Below, in pieces: positions 8,353 to 17,812 of a DNA stretch of 40,875 nucleotides. Under the pieces are notes generated by a model. That model saw only the letters and a program-made list of their open reading frames with translations. It searched no databases and was not told the origin of the DNA. The stretch is from Enterococcus sp. CSURQ0835 (lineage in GTDB: Bacteria > Bacillota > Bacilli > Lactobacillales > Enterococcaceae). Location of the stretch: contig NZ_CACSLH010000018.1 of the NCBI RefSeq assembly GCF_902706605.1, forward strand, positions 1 to 40,875. The letters are read 5' to 3'. The position numbers were made by a program, and so were the translations under genes. How positions within the stretch are numbered: position 1 is the stretch's first letter; each line of letters begins with the position of its first letter.

Positions 8353-10413
8353 ATGGAAAAAATTTATCATTTAGCAGGACTGGACTGTGCGAATTGCGCA
8401 GCAAAAATTGAGCGGAATATTCAACAGATCAAAGGGGTCAAATCTGCGCGAGTCGATTTTATGACGACAAAGTTAACGATCGAAGCAGAAGAAAAAGAAA
8501 TGGACCACGTGTGTGCGGAAGCGAAAAAAATTGTTCATAAACTCGAGCCGGATGTTGAACTACAAACAGAAGTGATCCCGAAAAGCGAAGGCTTAGATCG
8601 CAAAAAAATCGTTCAGATCGGTGCAGCACTTTTAGCGCTGTTGTTCTTAACCGTTTTTAAGTCAGCGTCGCTGTGGGAAATAGTAGCGTATGTAGTCGTT
8701 TATCTTTGGATCGGTTTTGATGTCTTGAAGACAGCGATCCTCAATTTATTTCATGGTGAGTGGTTTGATGAAAACTTTTTGATGGCACTAGCTACAGTCG
8801 GAGCTTTTGCGATCGGGCAATACCCAGAAGCGGTGGCAGTCATGTTGTTTTATCAGATCGGAGAATTTTTTCAAGACTATGCGGTCCAACGTTCGAAAAA
8901 ATCGATCACTTCATTGTTGGCGATTCGACCTGATTCAGCTAATCTTTTAGTGGATGGAGCGGTTCGCGTCGTTTCTCCAGACTCAATTCGCGTAGGTGAT
9001 GAGATCGTCGTAGCTCCCGGAGAAAAAGTTCCTTTAGATGGTTTGATCGTAAACGGCAATTCTTTAGTGGATACATCTGCATTGACAGGAGAATCCGTCC
9101 CTCGCAGTGTTCAAGCAGGTGAAGAGATTTTGAGTGGTTTTATCAATCAAAGTGGTCGCTTGGTGATCAAAGTCGAAAAAGTTTTTGGTGAATCAACAGT
9201 CAGCAAGATTTTAGATTTAGTGGAAAATGCCAGCAGCAAAAAAGCGCCAGCAGAAAATTTTATCACGACGTTTGCGCGCTATTATACACCGATCGTTGTG
9301 GCTTTAGCAGCTGCTTTAGCAATCATCCCACCACTTGTGACGAGTCAGCCATTTTATGATTGGTTGTATCGGGCACTAACATTTTTAGTGATCTCATGTC
9401 CGTGCGCGCTCGTGATTTCAGTTCCATTAAGTTTTTTTGGTGGGATCGGTGGTGCAAGTAAAGCTGGGATTTTGATCAAGGGGAGTAACTACATTGAAAC
9501 GTTGGCTAAAATCAAAACGGTGGTCTTTGATAAAACCGGCACGTTGACTAAAGGTGTCTTTGCTGTCCAAAAAATTGAAACCTCATTGGAACAAGCTAAG
9601 TTTTTACACTTAGTCGCAAGCTTGGAACAACATTCCAATCATCCAATCGCGCAATCGATTGTTGCCGCGTATGGCAAAACTTTAGCGCCCGTTAGTGATC
9701 TGCAAGAGCAAGCGGGTTACGGAGTGAGCGGTGTAGTTGAGGGGCAGCAAGTCGTCGCTGGAAATGCTAAATTACTAACAAGCCGTCAGATTCCATTTGA
9801 ACCAGTTACCGCGTTAGGAACGATCATTTATGTCGCGATCGATGAAACATATGCGGGCTACTTAGTGATCGCAGACGAATTGAAGGCCAATGTCAAAGAA
9901 ACTCTGACGGCGTTGAAACAATCAGGGATCGAACAGACGATCATGTTGACCGGAGATAATGAAGTGATCGCTAAAACGATCAGTGATAAAATCGGAATCG
10001 ATCAAGTGTATAGTGAATTATTACCAGCTGATAAAGTCAAACATCTAGAAGAACAATTAGCGTTGGATAAAAAAGTAGCGTTTGTCGGAGACGGTATGAA
10101 TGATGCGCCTGTTTTAGCTCGAGCTGACCTTGGGATTGCAATGGGCGGATTAGGTAGTGACGCTGCGATCGAAGCTGCGGACGTGGTGATCATGGATGAT
10201 CAGCCAGAAAAAATCCCGCTAGCCATTCAAATCGCGCGAAAGACGATGCGGATCGTAAAACAAAACATCGTCTTTGCGATTGGAATCAAAATTTTTGTGT
10301 TAGCGTTAGGCGCATTAGGATTTGCTTCGATGGCTGCCGCTGTATTTGCTGATGTAGGCGTGACAGTGCTAGCTGTTTTGAATGCAATGCGGTGTTTGAA
10401 AGTTAAAAGTTAA
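8353..10413 (+). CDS. Zn2+/Cd2+/Pb2+-type P1B-ATPase exporter
   Basis: This 686-aa membrane pump belongs to the ZntA/CadA group. An N-terminal heavy-metal-associated domain has the motif GLDCANC (Cys12, Cys15). The membrane CPC motif is in the context SCPCALVIS, typical of Zn/Cd pumps, and the last helix carries DVGVTVL, with the Asp conserved in that group. The phosphorylation motif DKTGTLTKG, the HP motif SNHPIA and the GDGMNDAP hinge are intact. I chose ATG 8353, after AAGAAGGG; an in-frame ATG at 8311 lies inside the second operator and is unlikely. It should export Zn, Cd or Pb from the cytosol. The gene stands alone, with a terminator, directly before the copper operon. Confidence 0.9.
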   Translation: MEKIYHLAGLDCANCAAKIERNIQQIKGVKSARVDFMTTKLTIEAEEKEMDHVCAEAKKIVHKLEPDVELQTEVIPKSEGLDRKKIVQIGAALLALLFLTVFKSASLWEIVAYVVVYLWIGFDVLKTAILNLFHGEWFDENFLMALATVGAFAIGQYPEAVAVMLFYQIGEFFQDYAVQRSKKSITSLLAIRPDSANLLVDGAVRVVSPDSIRVGDEIVVAPGEKVPLDGLIVNGNSLVDTSALTGESVPRSVQAGEEILSGFINQSGRLVIKVEKVFGESTVSKILDLVENASSKKAPAENFITTFARYYTPIVVALAAALAIIPPLVTSQPFYDWLYRALTFLVISCPCALVISVPLSFFGGIGGASKAGILIKGSNYIETLAKIKTVVFDKTGTLTKGVFAVQKIETSLEQAKFLHLVASLEQHSNHPIAQSIVAAYGKTLAPVSDLQEQAGYGVSGVVEGQQVVAGNAKLLTSRQIPFEPVTALGTIIYVAIDETYAGYLVIADELKANVKETLTALKQSGIEQTIMLTGDNEVIAKTISDKIGIDQVYSELLPADKVKHLEEQLALDKKVAFVGDGMNDAPVLARADLGIAMGGLGSDAAIEAADVVIMDDQPEKIPLAIQIARKTMRIVKQNIVFAIGIKIFVLALGALGFASMAAAVFADVGVTVLAVLNAMRCLKVKS

Positions 10414-10425
10414 AAATATAGTTGT

Positions 10426-10461
10426 AAGCAGTGGCTGATTAATTTAGCTGCTGCTTTTTTT
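10426..10461 (+). terminator. Rho-independent terminator after the Zn/Cd ATPase gene
   Basis: The stem AGCAGTGGCT / AGCTGCTGCT (with G-T wobbles) is followed by a run of seven T. Confidence 0.8.
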
Positions 10462-10554
10462 GCGAAAAAGCGCACACAATAAATTCTTAAACATTTATTT
10501 TATCGTCCATTTCACAATTCTAAAAAACATTTTTTATTTTTTTGAGGATATCGC

Positions 10555-10583
10555 TTGACCTTTTCCGATTACAAATGTAAACT
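10555..10583 (+). promoter_or_regulatory. Promoter of the cop operon
   Basis: TTGACC (10555-10560) and TAAACT (10578-10583) are spaced by 17 bp. The first cop box overlaps the -10 element by two bases. Confidence 0.65.
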
Positions 10584-10610
10584 CTGTTTGTAAGTTGATC
10601 TACAAATGTA
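10570..10610 (+). promoter_or_regulatory. Two cop boxes (CopY operators)
   Basis: TACAAATGTA occurs at 10570-10579 and again, identically, at 10601-10610, centres 31 bp apart. This is the TACAnnTGTA operator known for CopY of Enterococcus hirae, also present there as a pair ahead of copY. Confidence 0.92.
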
Positions 10611-10631
10611 ATCACAAAGGGGGCGAATAAT

Positions 10632-11072
10632 ATGCCAACAATGACGCCAGTGAAGATCAGTGACTCAGAGTGGGAGATCATGCGAGTGATTTGGACGAAG
10701 CAAGCGGTGACCGCTCAAGAGATCATTGAGATTTTAAAACCAGCGATCGATTGGAAACCGGCCACGATCAAAACGTTATTAGGTCGTCTAGTTAAAAAAG
10801 AAGCGATCTACCCTGAACAAGCTGGGAAAAAATATATTTACCATCCTGCGATCTCAGAAGATGAAAGTGTTCGCAGTGCGACAGAAAATTTGTTTTCGCA
10901 TATTTGTGCGAAGCGGATCGGCAAGACGATCGCCGAATTGATCGACGAGGCGGAGTTGACTGCTGAAGATGTCGAATTGATCAAGGAGCGTTTAGAACAA
11001 AAAGTATCCGTGGCTGAGATAAAATGTAATTGTATCCCAGGACAATGTGAATGTTCCCACCACCAACTATAA
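10632..11072 (+). CDS. copY: Copper-responsive repressor CopY
   Basis: This 146-aa protein has the N-terminal winged helix of the BlaI/MecI/CopY family ([24 protein letters not shown]) and ends in the metal motif [10 protein letters not shown] (C132, C134, C139, C141: CxCx4CxC). In E. hirae, Zn-CopY binds the cop boxes and is released when CopZ delivers Cu(I). The two boxes lie 22-62 bp upstream, so autoregulation is expected. ATG 10632 follows AAAGGGGGCG; ATG 10641 is possible too and would remove three residues. It is the first gene of a copYZAB operon with the same order as E. hirae. Confidence 0.95.
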   Translation: MPTMTPVKISDSEWEIMRVIWTKQAVTAQEIIEILKPAIDWKPATIKTLLGRLVKKEAIYPEQAGKKYIYHPAISEDESVRSATENLFSHICAKRIGKTIAELIDEAELTAEDVELIKERLEQKVSVAEIKCNCIPGQCECSHHQL

Positions 11073-11138
11073 ATTAGCGATCAATATATGTTAGATCCAG
11101 TATTACAAAAATAATCAAATTTAAAAGAGGAGTGTTTT

Positions 11139-11351
11139 ATGATGAAACAAAAATTTGCGATCAACGGAATGAGCTGTAACCACTGTGTTGCCACAGTTGA
11201 AAAAACGATCAATGAATTGCCGGGAATTGAAAAGGTCAAAGTCAATTTGAAAAAAAATCAAGGTAGCGTCAAGTTCGATGAGACCCAGACGTCCGCGCAA
11301 GAAATCGCTGATAAGGTCAGTGCTGCAGGGTACGAGACTGAGGTGATCTAA
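11139..11351 (+). CDS. copZ: Copper chaperone CopZ
   Basis: A 70-aa single heavy-metal-associated domain with the Cu(I) site GMSCNHC (Cys13, Cys16) is predicted, with a beta-alpha-beta-beta-alpha-beta length and a C-terminal GYETEVI, close to E. hirae CopZ. It carries Cu(I) in the cytosol and donates it to CopY, and probably to CopA. Two adjacent ATG codons (11139 and 11142) both fit the AGAGGAG ribosome site; the second would give MKQ, the usual N-terminus. The gene ends one base before the copA start, and its last codons contain the copA ribosome site GAGGTGAT, so translation is likely coupled. Confidence 0.94.
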   Translation: MMKQKFAINGMSCNHCVATVEKTINELPGIEKVKVNLKKNQGSVKFDETQTSAQEIADKVSAAGYETEVI

Positions 11352-13523
11352 ATGGCGGAAGCGGCAGTGGAAACATTTGTGATCACAGGCATGACTTGTG
11401 CGAATTGTTCGGCGCGAGTCGAAAAAGAATTGAAGACAACGCCAGGAGTTAAAAGTGCTAATGTGAATTTAGCGACTGAAAAAGCGACTGTGGAATATGA
11501 GCCAACGATCACGCCTGAATTTTTGATCCAACGTGTCGAGTCGATCGGCTATGGTGCGATCTTATTTGATGAAGAACACAAGCAAAAAATCGCCGCTGAA
11601 AAAGCTGGCTACCTCCAAAAAATGAAACGCGATTTGATCATCAGTGCCATCTTAACGACACCGCTTGTCGTAGCAATGGTAGCCATGATCTTAGGGAGCA
11701 ATGCGGGCTGGGTCCATGTCCTGCATTTACCTCTCGTTCAGTTACTGTTAGTGACTCCGGTTCAATTTGGGATCGGCCAACGTTTTTATCGAGGCGCTTA
11801 CCACGCGTTAAAAACAAAAGCGCCGAATATGGATGTCTTAGTGGCGATGGGAACCAGCGCGGCTTACTTATTAAGTATCTATAATGGTTTTTTTAATCCT
11901 CACAACTCGGATCTTTATTTTGAAAGCAGTGCCATGATCATCACGTTGATTTTGTTGGGGAAATATTTGGAGCAAAAAGCTAAGACCAAGACGAGTGATG
12001 CGATCAAACAACTGATGGCATTGCAAGTTAAGACAGCGGCTATTTTACGGGATGGTCAAGAGTTTCAAATTCCCATCGAACAAGTCCAAACTGGGGATCG
12101 TTTGATCGTACGACCAGGTGAACAGATCCCCGTTGATGGTGAGATCGTTCGCGGACAAACGACATTAGATGAAAGCATGTTAACAGGTGAAAGTTTGCCC
12201 ATCGATAAGAAAGTCACTGACCCAGTCTATGGTGGAACGCTGAATACGACGGGAAGTATCGAAGTGACCGCAACTCAAGTTGGCAGTCAAACGGTCTTAG
12301 CTCGGATCATCAAATTAGTAGAAGAAGCACAAGGTGAAAAAGCACCGATCCAACAAATCGCTGACCGCATTTCAAAAGTTTTTGTCCCCGTCGTTTTAGG
12401 GATCGCCGGTTTGACGTTACTTATTACCGGCTTTGTAACAGGTGACTGGCAACAAGCGATCGTACACAGTGTGGCCGTTCTTGTCATTGCTTGTCCTTGT
12501 GCGTTAGGGTTAGCGACGCCGACTGCGATCATGGTCGGTACCGGTTTAGGTGCTAAATCAGGAATCTTGATCAAAGGCGGCGGCGCGCTGGAAAAAACGG
12601 CCCATTTGACAACGATCGTCTTAGATAAAACTGGCACGATCACCAAAGGGCAGCCGCAAGTCACGGACTTTGAAAGTCAGGACCCTAAAAATTTAGCGCG
12701 ACTAGTTAGTTTAGAAAATCAATCGGAACATCCATTAGCGAAAGCAATCGTTGCTTACGGGGAGGCTGAAACTTTATTACCGGTCACGGACTTTGAAAGT
12801 TTGACTGGCTTTGGGATCACCGGTAAGTTAGATAACCAAACGTATTTTGTCGGATCACGTCGCGGCATTTTGAAGCGTGGTTTTACGTTAGAGAATTTTC
12901 CACAAGTCGATTCATTGGAACAGTCGGGCAAAACGGTGATGTTTTTAGCCGATGAACAAGAAGTACTGGCACTTGTAGCGGTCAGTGATCAGATCAAAGA
13001 CAGCTCGGCTGAAGCGATCAAACGCTTGAAAACAAAACTCAACGTTAAAATGTTGACCGGCGATAATCCGCAAACGGCCGCTTTCATCGGTGCTCAAGTT
13101 GGCTTGAGTCCAGCTGAGATCGTCGCCGAAGTCTTACCAGAAGACAAAGCGCAAGTGGTTAAAGCATTGCAAGCAAAAGGCGAAATCGTTGGCATGGTAG
13201 GTGATGGGATCAATGATGCACCGGCACTTGCCTTAGCTGACATCGGGATTGCAATGGGCAGTGGGACGGATATTGCGATGGAAACGGCGGATATCACGTT
13301 GATGAATAGTGATTTGTTATCAGTGGAAAAAAGTATTGCTTTGTCGCACAAAACATTGCGTAAGATCAAACAAAACTTATTTTGGGCTTTCTTGTACAAT
13401 GTGATCGGGATTCCGTTTGCTGCGTTAGGTTTTTTGAATCCCATGATCGCCGGAGGAGCAATGGCATTTAGTTCAGTCAGTGTTTTACTGAATTCACTGA
13501 GTTTGAATCGGAGTAAAATTTAA
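11352..13523 (+). CDS. copA: Cu(I) P1B-type ATPase CopA
   Basis: This 723-aa membrane ATPase has one N-terminal metal-binding domain (GMTCANCS, Cys16 and Cys19), eight expected membrane helices, the CPC motif in [19 protein letters not shown], the phosphorylated Asp in DKTGTITKG, the SEHPLA motif and [11 protein letters not shown]. These define the CopA (P1B-1) Cu(I) group. In E. hirae CopA is assigned to copper uptake on genetic grounds, whereas most homologues export Cu(I); the sequence does not decide the direction. The gene starts immediately after the copZ stop, with the ribosome site inside copZ. It is slightly shorter than, but close to, the E. hirae protein. Confidence 0.94.
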   Translation: MAEAAVETFVITGMTCANCSARVEKELKTTPGVKSANVNLATEKATVEYEPTITPEFLIQRVESIGYGAILFDEEHKQKIAAEKAGYLQKMKRDLIISAILTTPLVVAMVAMILGSNAGWVHVLHLPLVQLLLVTPVQFGIGQRFYRGAYHALKTKAPNMDVLVAMGTSAAYLLSIYNGFFNPHNSDLYFESSAMIITLILLGKYLEQKAKTKTSDAIKQLMALQVKTAAILRDGQEFQIPIEQVQTGDRLIVRPGEQIPVDGEIVRGQTTLDESMLTGESLPIDKKVTDPVYGGTLNTTGSIEVTATQVGSQTVLARIIKLVEEAQGEKAPIQQIADRISKVFVPVVLGIAGLTLLITGFVTGDWQQAIVHSVAVLVIACPCALGLATPTAIMVGTGLGAKSGILIKGGGALEKTAHLTTIVLDKTGTITKGQPQVTDFESQDPKNLARLVSLENQSEHPLAKAIVAYGEAETLLPVTDFESLTGFGITGKLDNQTYFVGSRRGILKRGFTLENFPQVDSLEQSGKTVMFLADEQEVLALVAVSDQIKDSSAEAIKRLKTKLNVKMLTGDNPQTAAFIGAQVGLSPAEIVAEVLPEDKAQVVKALQAKGEIVGMVGDGINDAPALALADIGIAMGSGTDIAMETADITLMNSDLLSVEKSIALSHKTLRKIKQNLFWAFLYNVIGIPFAALGFLNPMIAGGAMAFSSVSVLLNSLSLNRSKI

Positions 13524-13541
13524 GGTTGGAGGGATTGTTAG

Positions 13542-15716
13542 ATGGCAAATAAGAAACAAGATCCAGCTCAGAATGACATGGGAAGCACGTCTTCCCATGA
13601 GCATTCTTCAATGGATTCAATGAGCCACGGTCATATGGACCACAACGAACAGGATATGGATCATATGAGCATGGACCATTCAATGCACGGAATGGAGCAG
13701 ATGGATCATAGTCAGATGGACCACAGTCACATGGATCACGATTCGATGGGTGGGATGGATCACTCGATGCACATGGGTAACTTCAAGCAAAAATTTTGGT
13801 TATCGTTGGTCTTAGCGATCCCGATCATTCTTTTGTCACCCATGATGGGATTACGTCTACCATTTCAAATCACATTTCCCGGTTCGGAATGGGTTGTTTT
13901 GATCTTAGCAACGATTTTATTTTTCTATGGTGGGCAACCTTTTTTAAGTGGGGCCAAGATGGAAGTGCAAATGAAAAGCCCTGCGATGATGACGTTGATC
14001 GCGATGGGGATTTCGGTTTCATATATTTATAGTCTGTATTCCTTTGTGGCGAATAAATTAAATCCAAGTGCTCACGTGATGGATTTCTTTTGGGAATTAG
14101 CGACGTTAATCGTGATCATGTTGTTAGGTCACTGGATTGAGATGAATGCTGTTTCCAATGCCAGTAGTGCGTTAAAAAAATTAGCAGAACTTTTACCAGA
14201 TGAAGTGACGCAATTAACCGCAGATGGTTCGACAAAGCAAGTAAAATTACAAGCTGTAAAAAAAGGTGATCGTCTTTTAGTTCGTGCAGGAGATAAAATG
14301 CCGACTGATGGTGTGATTGCTAAAGGTGCGACGACAGTTGATGAATCAGCTGTCACCGGTGAATCAAAAGGTGTCACAAAAAAAATGGGAGATCCAGTCA
14401 TTGGTGGATCGGTCAATGGTAGTGGCACAGTGGAGATCACAGTTTCAAATACTGGAGCAGATGGCTATTTGGCAAAAGTTATGGAGATGGTCAAGCAAGC
14501 CCAAAGCGAAAAGTCAAAACTAGAATCACTTTCAGATAAAGTCGCGAAGTGGTTGTTTTATGTAGCGTTGGGCGCTGGTCTATTGAGTTTTGTAGTTTGG
14601 CTATTGGTGGCCGATTTGCCGCAAGCCTTAGATCGAATGGTCACCGTGTTTGTGATTGCCTGTCCCCATGCATTAGGTTTAGCGATTCCCTTAGTCATCG
14701 CTCGATCTACTTCATTAGCGGCTAAAAATGGTTTGCTGTTAAAAAATCGTAAAGCTCTCGAGCAAGTCAATCAAATGCAGTACATCTTTTTAGATAAAAC
14801 TGGAACGCTGACGCGCGGCGAATTTACCGTGACTGGTGTAGAGCTTGTGACAGCTGACTATACGAAAGAACAAGCGTTAGCTTATATCGGAGCATTGGAA
14901 AGTCAAACAAATCATCCACTGGCTAGTGGGGTCATGAACTATTTAAAGACCGAAAAAATCGATTGGTTACAAGCCGATGATGTCAAAACGATTAATGGTG
15001 TTGGGGTATCCGGTCAAGTTGGACAACAAGCAGTGGCTCTAGTCAATCAAGGCGAAATCGAAAAACGAGGATTGACTTTTGACACTAGCCGCTTGAAAAA
15101 ATATCAAGTGCAAGGCAATACGATCTCCTTTTTATTGATTGATGACCAACTGATCGCCTTTTTCGCATTAGGGGATACGATCAAAGAAGATGCGAAAGAC
15201 TTTATCGCTGCATTGAAACAAACGGGGATCGAGCCGGTGATGGCAACCGGTGACAACCAAGAAGCCGCTAAAGCAGTGGCTGACTACTTAGGAATCAAGG
15301 AATATTATGGTGAACTGCTACCAGATGGCAAAGAAAAAATCATTCAGTCTTATGTTGCTCAAGGAAAAAAAGTCATGATGGTCGGTGATGGGATCAATGA
15401 TGCTCCTGCTTTAGCCCGTGCTTCGATCGGGATGGCAATTGGTGCTGGGACTGATATCGCGATTGATTCAGCTGATGTCGTGTTGACGAACAGTCATTTG
15501 AGCGATATTTTGAAATTTATTGAATTAGCGAAAAAAACGCGGAGCAAGATGATCCAAAACTTATGGTGGGGAGCTGGCTATAATATTTTAGCGATTCCAT
15601 TAGCAGCAGGGATCTTAGCTCCGATCGGGATCATTTTAAATCCAGCAGTCGGCGCGGTCTTGATGTCGCTTTCAACGATCATCGTGGCAATCAATGCGAT
15701 GACATTAAAAGTTTAG
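13542..15716 (+). CDS. copB: Copper-exporting P1B-type ATPase CopB
   Basis: This 724-aa pump has CPH instead of CPC in the membrane metal site (IACPHALGLAIPLV), the signature of the CopB (P1B-3) group, plus DKTGTLTRG, TNHPLA and [11 protein letters not shown]. The N-terminal about 80 residues lack an HMA domain and are instead a Met/His/Asp-rich tail with repeats such as MDHSQMDHSHMDH, which should bind copper or silver. CopB of E. hirae exports Cu(I) and Ag(I). The ribosome site TTGGAGGG stands before ATG 13542, 18 nt after the copA stop. It is the last gene of copYZAB and is followed by a strong terminator. Confidence 0.95.
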   Translation: MANKKQDPAQNDMGSTSSHEHSSMDSMSHGHMDHNEQDMDHMSMDHSMHGMEQMDHSQMDHSHMDHDSMGGMDHSMHMGNFKQKFWLSLVLAIPIILLSPMMGLRLPFQITFPGSEWVVLILATILFFYGGQPFLSGAKMEVQMKSPAMMTLIAMGISVSYIYSLYSFVANKLNPSAHVMDFFWELATLIVIMLLGHWIEMNAVSNASSALKKLAELLPDEVTQLTADGSTKQVKLQAVKKGDRLLVRAGDKMPTDGVIAKGATTVDESAVTGESKGVTKKMGDPVIGGSVNGSGTVEITVSNTGADGYLAKVMEMVKQAQSEKSKLESLSDKVAKWLFYVALGAGLLSFVVWLLVADLPQALDRMVTVFVIACPHALGLAIPLVIARSTSLAAKNGLLLKNRKALEQVNQMQYIFLDKTGTLTRGEFTVTGVELVTADYTKEQALAYIGALESQTNHPLASGVMNYLKTEKIDWLQADDVKTINGVGVSGQVGQQAVALVNQGEIEKRGLTFDTSRLKKYQVQGNTISFLLIDDQLIAFFALGDTIKEDAKDFIAALKQTGIEPVMATGDNQEAAKAVADYLGIKEYYGELLPDGKEKIIQSYVAQGKKVMMVGDGINDAPALARASIGMAIGAGTDIAIDSADVVLTNSHLSDILKFIELAKKTRSKMIQNLWWGAGYNILAIPLAAGILAPIGIILNPAVGAVLMSLSTIIVAINAMTLKV

Positions 15717-15720
15717 CAAT

Positions 15721-15766
15721 TAAACGTGTAAGTGATGAAGAATCGTCGCTTGCGCGTTTATTTTTG
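15721..15766 (+). terminator. Terminator of the cop operon
   Basis: A 14-bp stem with G-T wobbles (AAACGTGTAAGTGA / TCGCTTGCGCGTTT plus flanks) is followed by a T-rich tail. Confidence 0.8.
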
Positions 15767-15791
15767 CTTACTAAAGGTTCGTTGCAAAAGC

Positions 15792-15820
15792 TTGATACCT
15801 TTTTTCTTAATTTATTTAAT
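15792..15820 (+). promoter_or_regulatory. Promoter of the Mga-like regulator gene
   Basis: TTGATA (15792-15797) and TTTAAT (15815-15820) are spaced by 17 bp. The heptamer AAGCTTG flanks the promoter on both sides (15788-15794 and 15825-15831, 37 bp apart), a possible regulator site. Confidence 0.5.
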
Positions 15821-15858
15821 GAATAAGCTTGCCACAAGTCAAAGGGAGTGTGCTACAG

Positions 15859-17157
15859 TTGCCGAAAACTGGAACGGGTGATGAAATGTTGTGGCAATTA
15901 TTTACAGAAAAAACGACTCAGCGACGGATGCATTTAGTCTGTTTATTAGAAAAGAAAGCAGTCCCATTAGCTGAGTTAGCACGATGTGTTGATTATAGTA
16001 GTAAGACCCTTCAACGCGATCTGATTTTTTTGCAGCAAACGTACCAGCTGCAATTTCAAATCGGGGACCGGATCGTTTGGCAAGATAAAGAAAAATATCC
16101 TACACTGTATCAACAACTGCTACATGACAGCCCACGTTTTTGTTTATTTGAGCAATTTTTGTGGGGAAAAGAAAAGGCTGCTCACTCAAAGATTCGACAA
16201 CCGTTGCAAGAATTGAATCGATTTTTTAAACCACTGGGGATCTGGCTTGATACGAAAGCCGGTTGTCTAGCCGGAAATCAACGCGTGATTTTTCAATTAC
16301 GACTCCAATACGTTAAAGATTTTACGAGCTGTAAATCTTCTAAGCAACGATATGAATATTTTTTGGCCCAACGAGCCCCCGTTTACTTTGCAGAAAAATA
16401 TTTGGAACAAGTTGCGGATGATCCGTGTTTTTTTCGGTTTTTAAATGAATGCGATTTCACAATGCGCCAGCGGATCGGCTTTTATCAAGATCATCAATTG
16501 CAGGCTGTAGAACATAATCAATTATTGGCCCAACACCAAAAAAGTGCTAGCCCGTGTTATCAAAAAGTAGTCCGATTGATGGCGGTCTTAAAGCGCTACT
16601 TTACATTTTCTCACCACCAACAAGCTGCTTGCCAGCGGATGTGTTTTAAATTATTGTTAGCGATTGAAACGGAGCTGCCATTAGCTTATGTCCGATTGGC
16701 TGTTTACCGAAGTCAGTCGCAAGCGCCGCGTTTTACGAAACAGTTGAGCCAAGAGTTGCAACAATTAAGATTAGTCGTTCAATCAGAAAACGAATTGTTT
16801 CAAGCGATTTTATTTGATTTGATCGAAAAAATCTTGCCTCATGCATTCAGCGAAAAAAGTTGGCGCGTGGGCTTAGCATTGAAAAGTTCGGCGACGGAAC
16901 AAGCGCGAAACCAACAGCAACTGCAACATGCCTTTGGGTTAGTTGGCAAAATCGAGATCATTTTATTTAAAGCGGGGGAGCCATTGCCGCCGCGATTAGA
17001 TGTGGCGATCATTGAAGACCATTATGAAACACCACCTGCTGCGATCCCGATCTTTCATTTCAAAGACATCTCACTAGCTGAGCTGTTTATCTTTTTATGG
17101 CAATTAATCCAAGAGCAAGACATTTTTTGCTTGCCGCGGATATGCTATAATGAGTGA
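15859..17157 (+). CDS. Mga/AtxA-like (M-trans-acting positive regulator family) transcription regulator
   Basis: This protein of about 432 aa has an N-terminal pair of helix-turn-helix segments (about residues 20-70, PLAELARCVDYSSKTLQRDLIFL) and a long alpha-helical middle rich in Gln, His and aromatic residues, as in PRD-containing virulence regulators Mga and AtxA. The C-terminal about 90 residues (IEIILFKAGE, LDVAIIEDHYE) have an alternating strand-helix pattern that may be the EIIB-like end of this family. The start is uncertain: TTG 15859 has AAAGGGAG at a suitable distance; TTG 15829, GTG 15850 and ATG 15886 (behind GGGTGAT) are alternatives. Target genes are unknown; it has its own promoter and is not clearly linked to copper. 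Confidence 0.7.
   Translation: MPKTGTGDEMLWQLFTEKTTQRRMHLVCLLEKKAVPLAELARCVDYSSKTLQRDLIFLQQTYQLQFQIGDRIVWQDKEKYPTLYQQLLHDSPRFCLFEQFLWGKEKAAHSKIRQPLQELNRFFKPLGIWLDTKAGCLAGNQRVIFQLRLQYVKDFTSCKSSKQRYEYFLAQRAPVYFAEKYLEQVADDPCFFRFLNECDFTMRQRIGFYQDHQLQAVEHNQLLAQHQKSASPCYQKVVRLMAVLKRYFTFSHHQQAACQRMCFKLLLAIETELPLAYVRLAVYRSQSQAPRFTKQLSQELQQLRLVVQSENELFQAILFDLIEKILPHAFSEKSWRVGLALKSSATEQARNQQQLQHAFGLVGKIEIILFKAGEPLPPRLDVAIIEDHYETPPAAIPIFHFKDISLAELFIFLWQLIQEQDIFCLPRICYNE
17143..17151 (+). promoter_or_regulatory. Extended -10 promoter inside the end of the regulator gene
   Basis: TGC followed by TATAAT (17146-17151) is an extended -10 element at the end of the Mga-like gene, 28 nt before the GTG of the next gene. 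Confidence 0.55.
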
Positions 17158-17178
17158 AAAGAAAGGGACGAAGCTGAC

Positions 17179-17721
17179 GTGGAGTTGAAAAAACTAGAAG
17201 TACCGACTTCTTCGATTACAGAAGTCAAAAAATCCCCGATGACGGTCTTTGAACAAGCTCGTCAAGCAGGAACGGGTGTCTATATCTTTAATCGTGAAAA
17301 AATCGCTGGCGTGATGTTGACTAAAGAACAATATGAAGGGCTGTTAGAAGAGTTGACCGAGTTACGTCAACGTGCAGCTGAACTGGTGAGCGAGCCTGCA
17401 GTAGCTGTAAAGGAAATCGAAACTGTACCAGCAGGTTTAGAAGAGTTAGCGCAAAGCTTGCGCCAAAAAATCGTGCCAGGCACAGTCGTTTCCGCGCGCT
17501 ATTTGGATGAACAAATGGTGTTTGCAGGGTTCATCACGAAAAAGACCGGTTTTGGCGGTGTGACCGAGATGCTGCGGGAATTGGAAAACAGCGGTAAGAT
17601 CGTTTACCAATTGCGCCGGAAAGAAAATGGCCAGCAAGTCTATGGCGAGATTGAAGGAACGTTACCTGAAAATCAACCAGATCATTTAAAAATCGAGCAA
17701 TTTAAATTAATCGCCCGCTAA
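17179..17721 (+). CDS. Phd/YefM-like antitoxin-fold protein with C-terminal extension
   Basis: The N-terminal about 60 residues (TEVKKSPMTVFEQARQAGTGVYIFNREKIAGVMLTKEQYE) have the pattern of a Phd/YefM antitoxin DNA-binding domain: conserved Asn-Arg, a hydrophobic strand and a short helix. The protein is 180 aa, about twice the usual 80-90 aa. The remaining 120 residues form a linker rich in Glu and Ala and then an alpha/beta part (VVSARYLDEQMVFAGFITKKTGFGGVTEMLREL) that I do not recognise. There is no RelE, YoeB or Doc-like gene on either side, so this is probably a housekeeping or regulatory protein rather than a toxin-antitoxin half. GTG 17179 lies behind AAAGGGACG. A bidirectional-looking terminator follows. 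Confidence 0.65.
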   Translation: MELKKLEVPTSSITEVKKSPMTVFEQARQAGTGVYIFNREKIAGVMLTKEQYEGLLEELTELRQRAAELVSEPAVAVKEIETVPAGLEELAQSLRQKIVPGTVVSARYLDEQMVFAGFITKKTGFGGVTEMLRELENSGKIVYQLRRKENGQQVYGEIEGTLPENQPDHLKIEQFKLIAR

Positions 17722-17742
17722 GTTAGGGCGGTTGAACGAAAT

Positions 17743-17780
17743 AAAAATCCCGTCAACGCACAACGTTGGCGGGATTTTTT
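17743..17780. terminator. Bidirectional terminator between convergent genes
   Basis: A nearly perfect 15-bp stem (AAAATCCCGTCAACG / CGTTGGCGGGATTTT) with T-runs on both strands lies between the Phd-like gene (plus) and the small gene at 17813-18046 (minus). Confidence 0.85.
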
Positions 17781-17812
17781 TCGGTCAAAGCTAATCGAAT
17801 CACACTGATCGA

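Noticed and set aside
12287-14440. Several long minus-strand frames within copA and copB
   Set aside because: They are antisense to strongly recognised P-type ATPase genes, lack ribosome sites and show no known motif.
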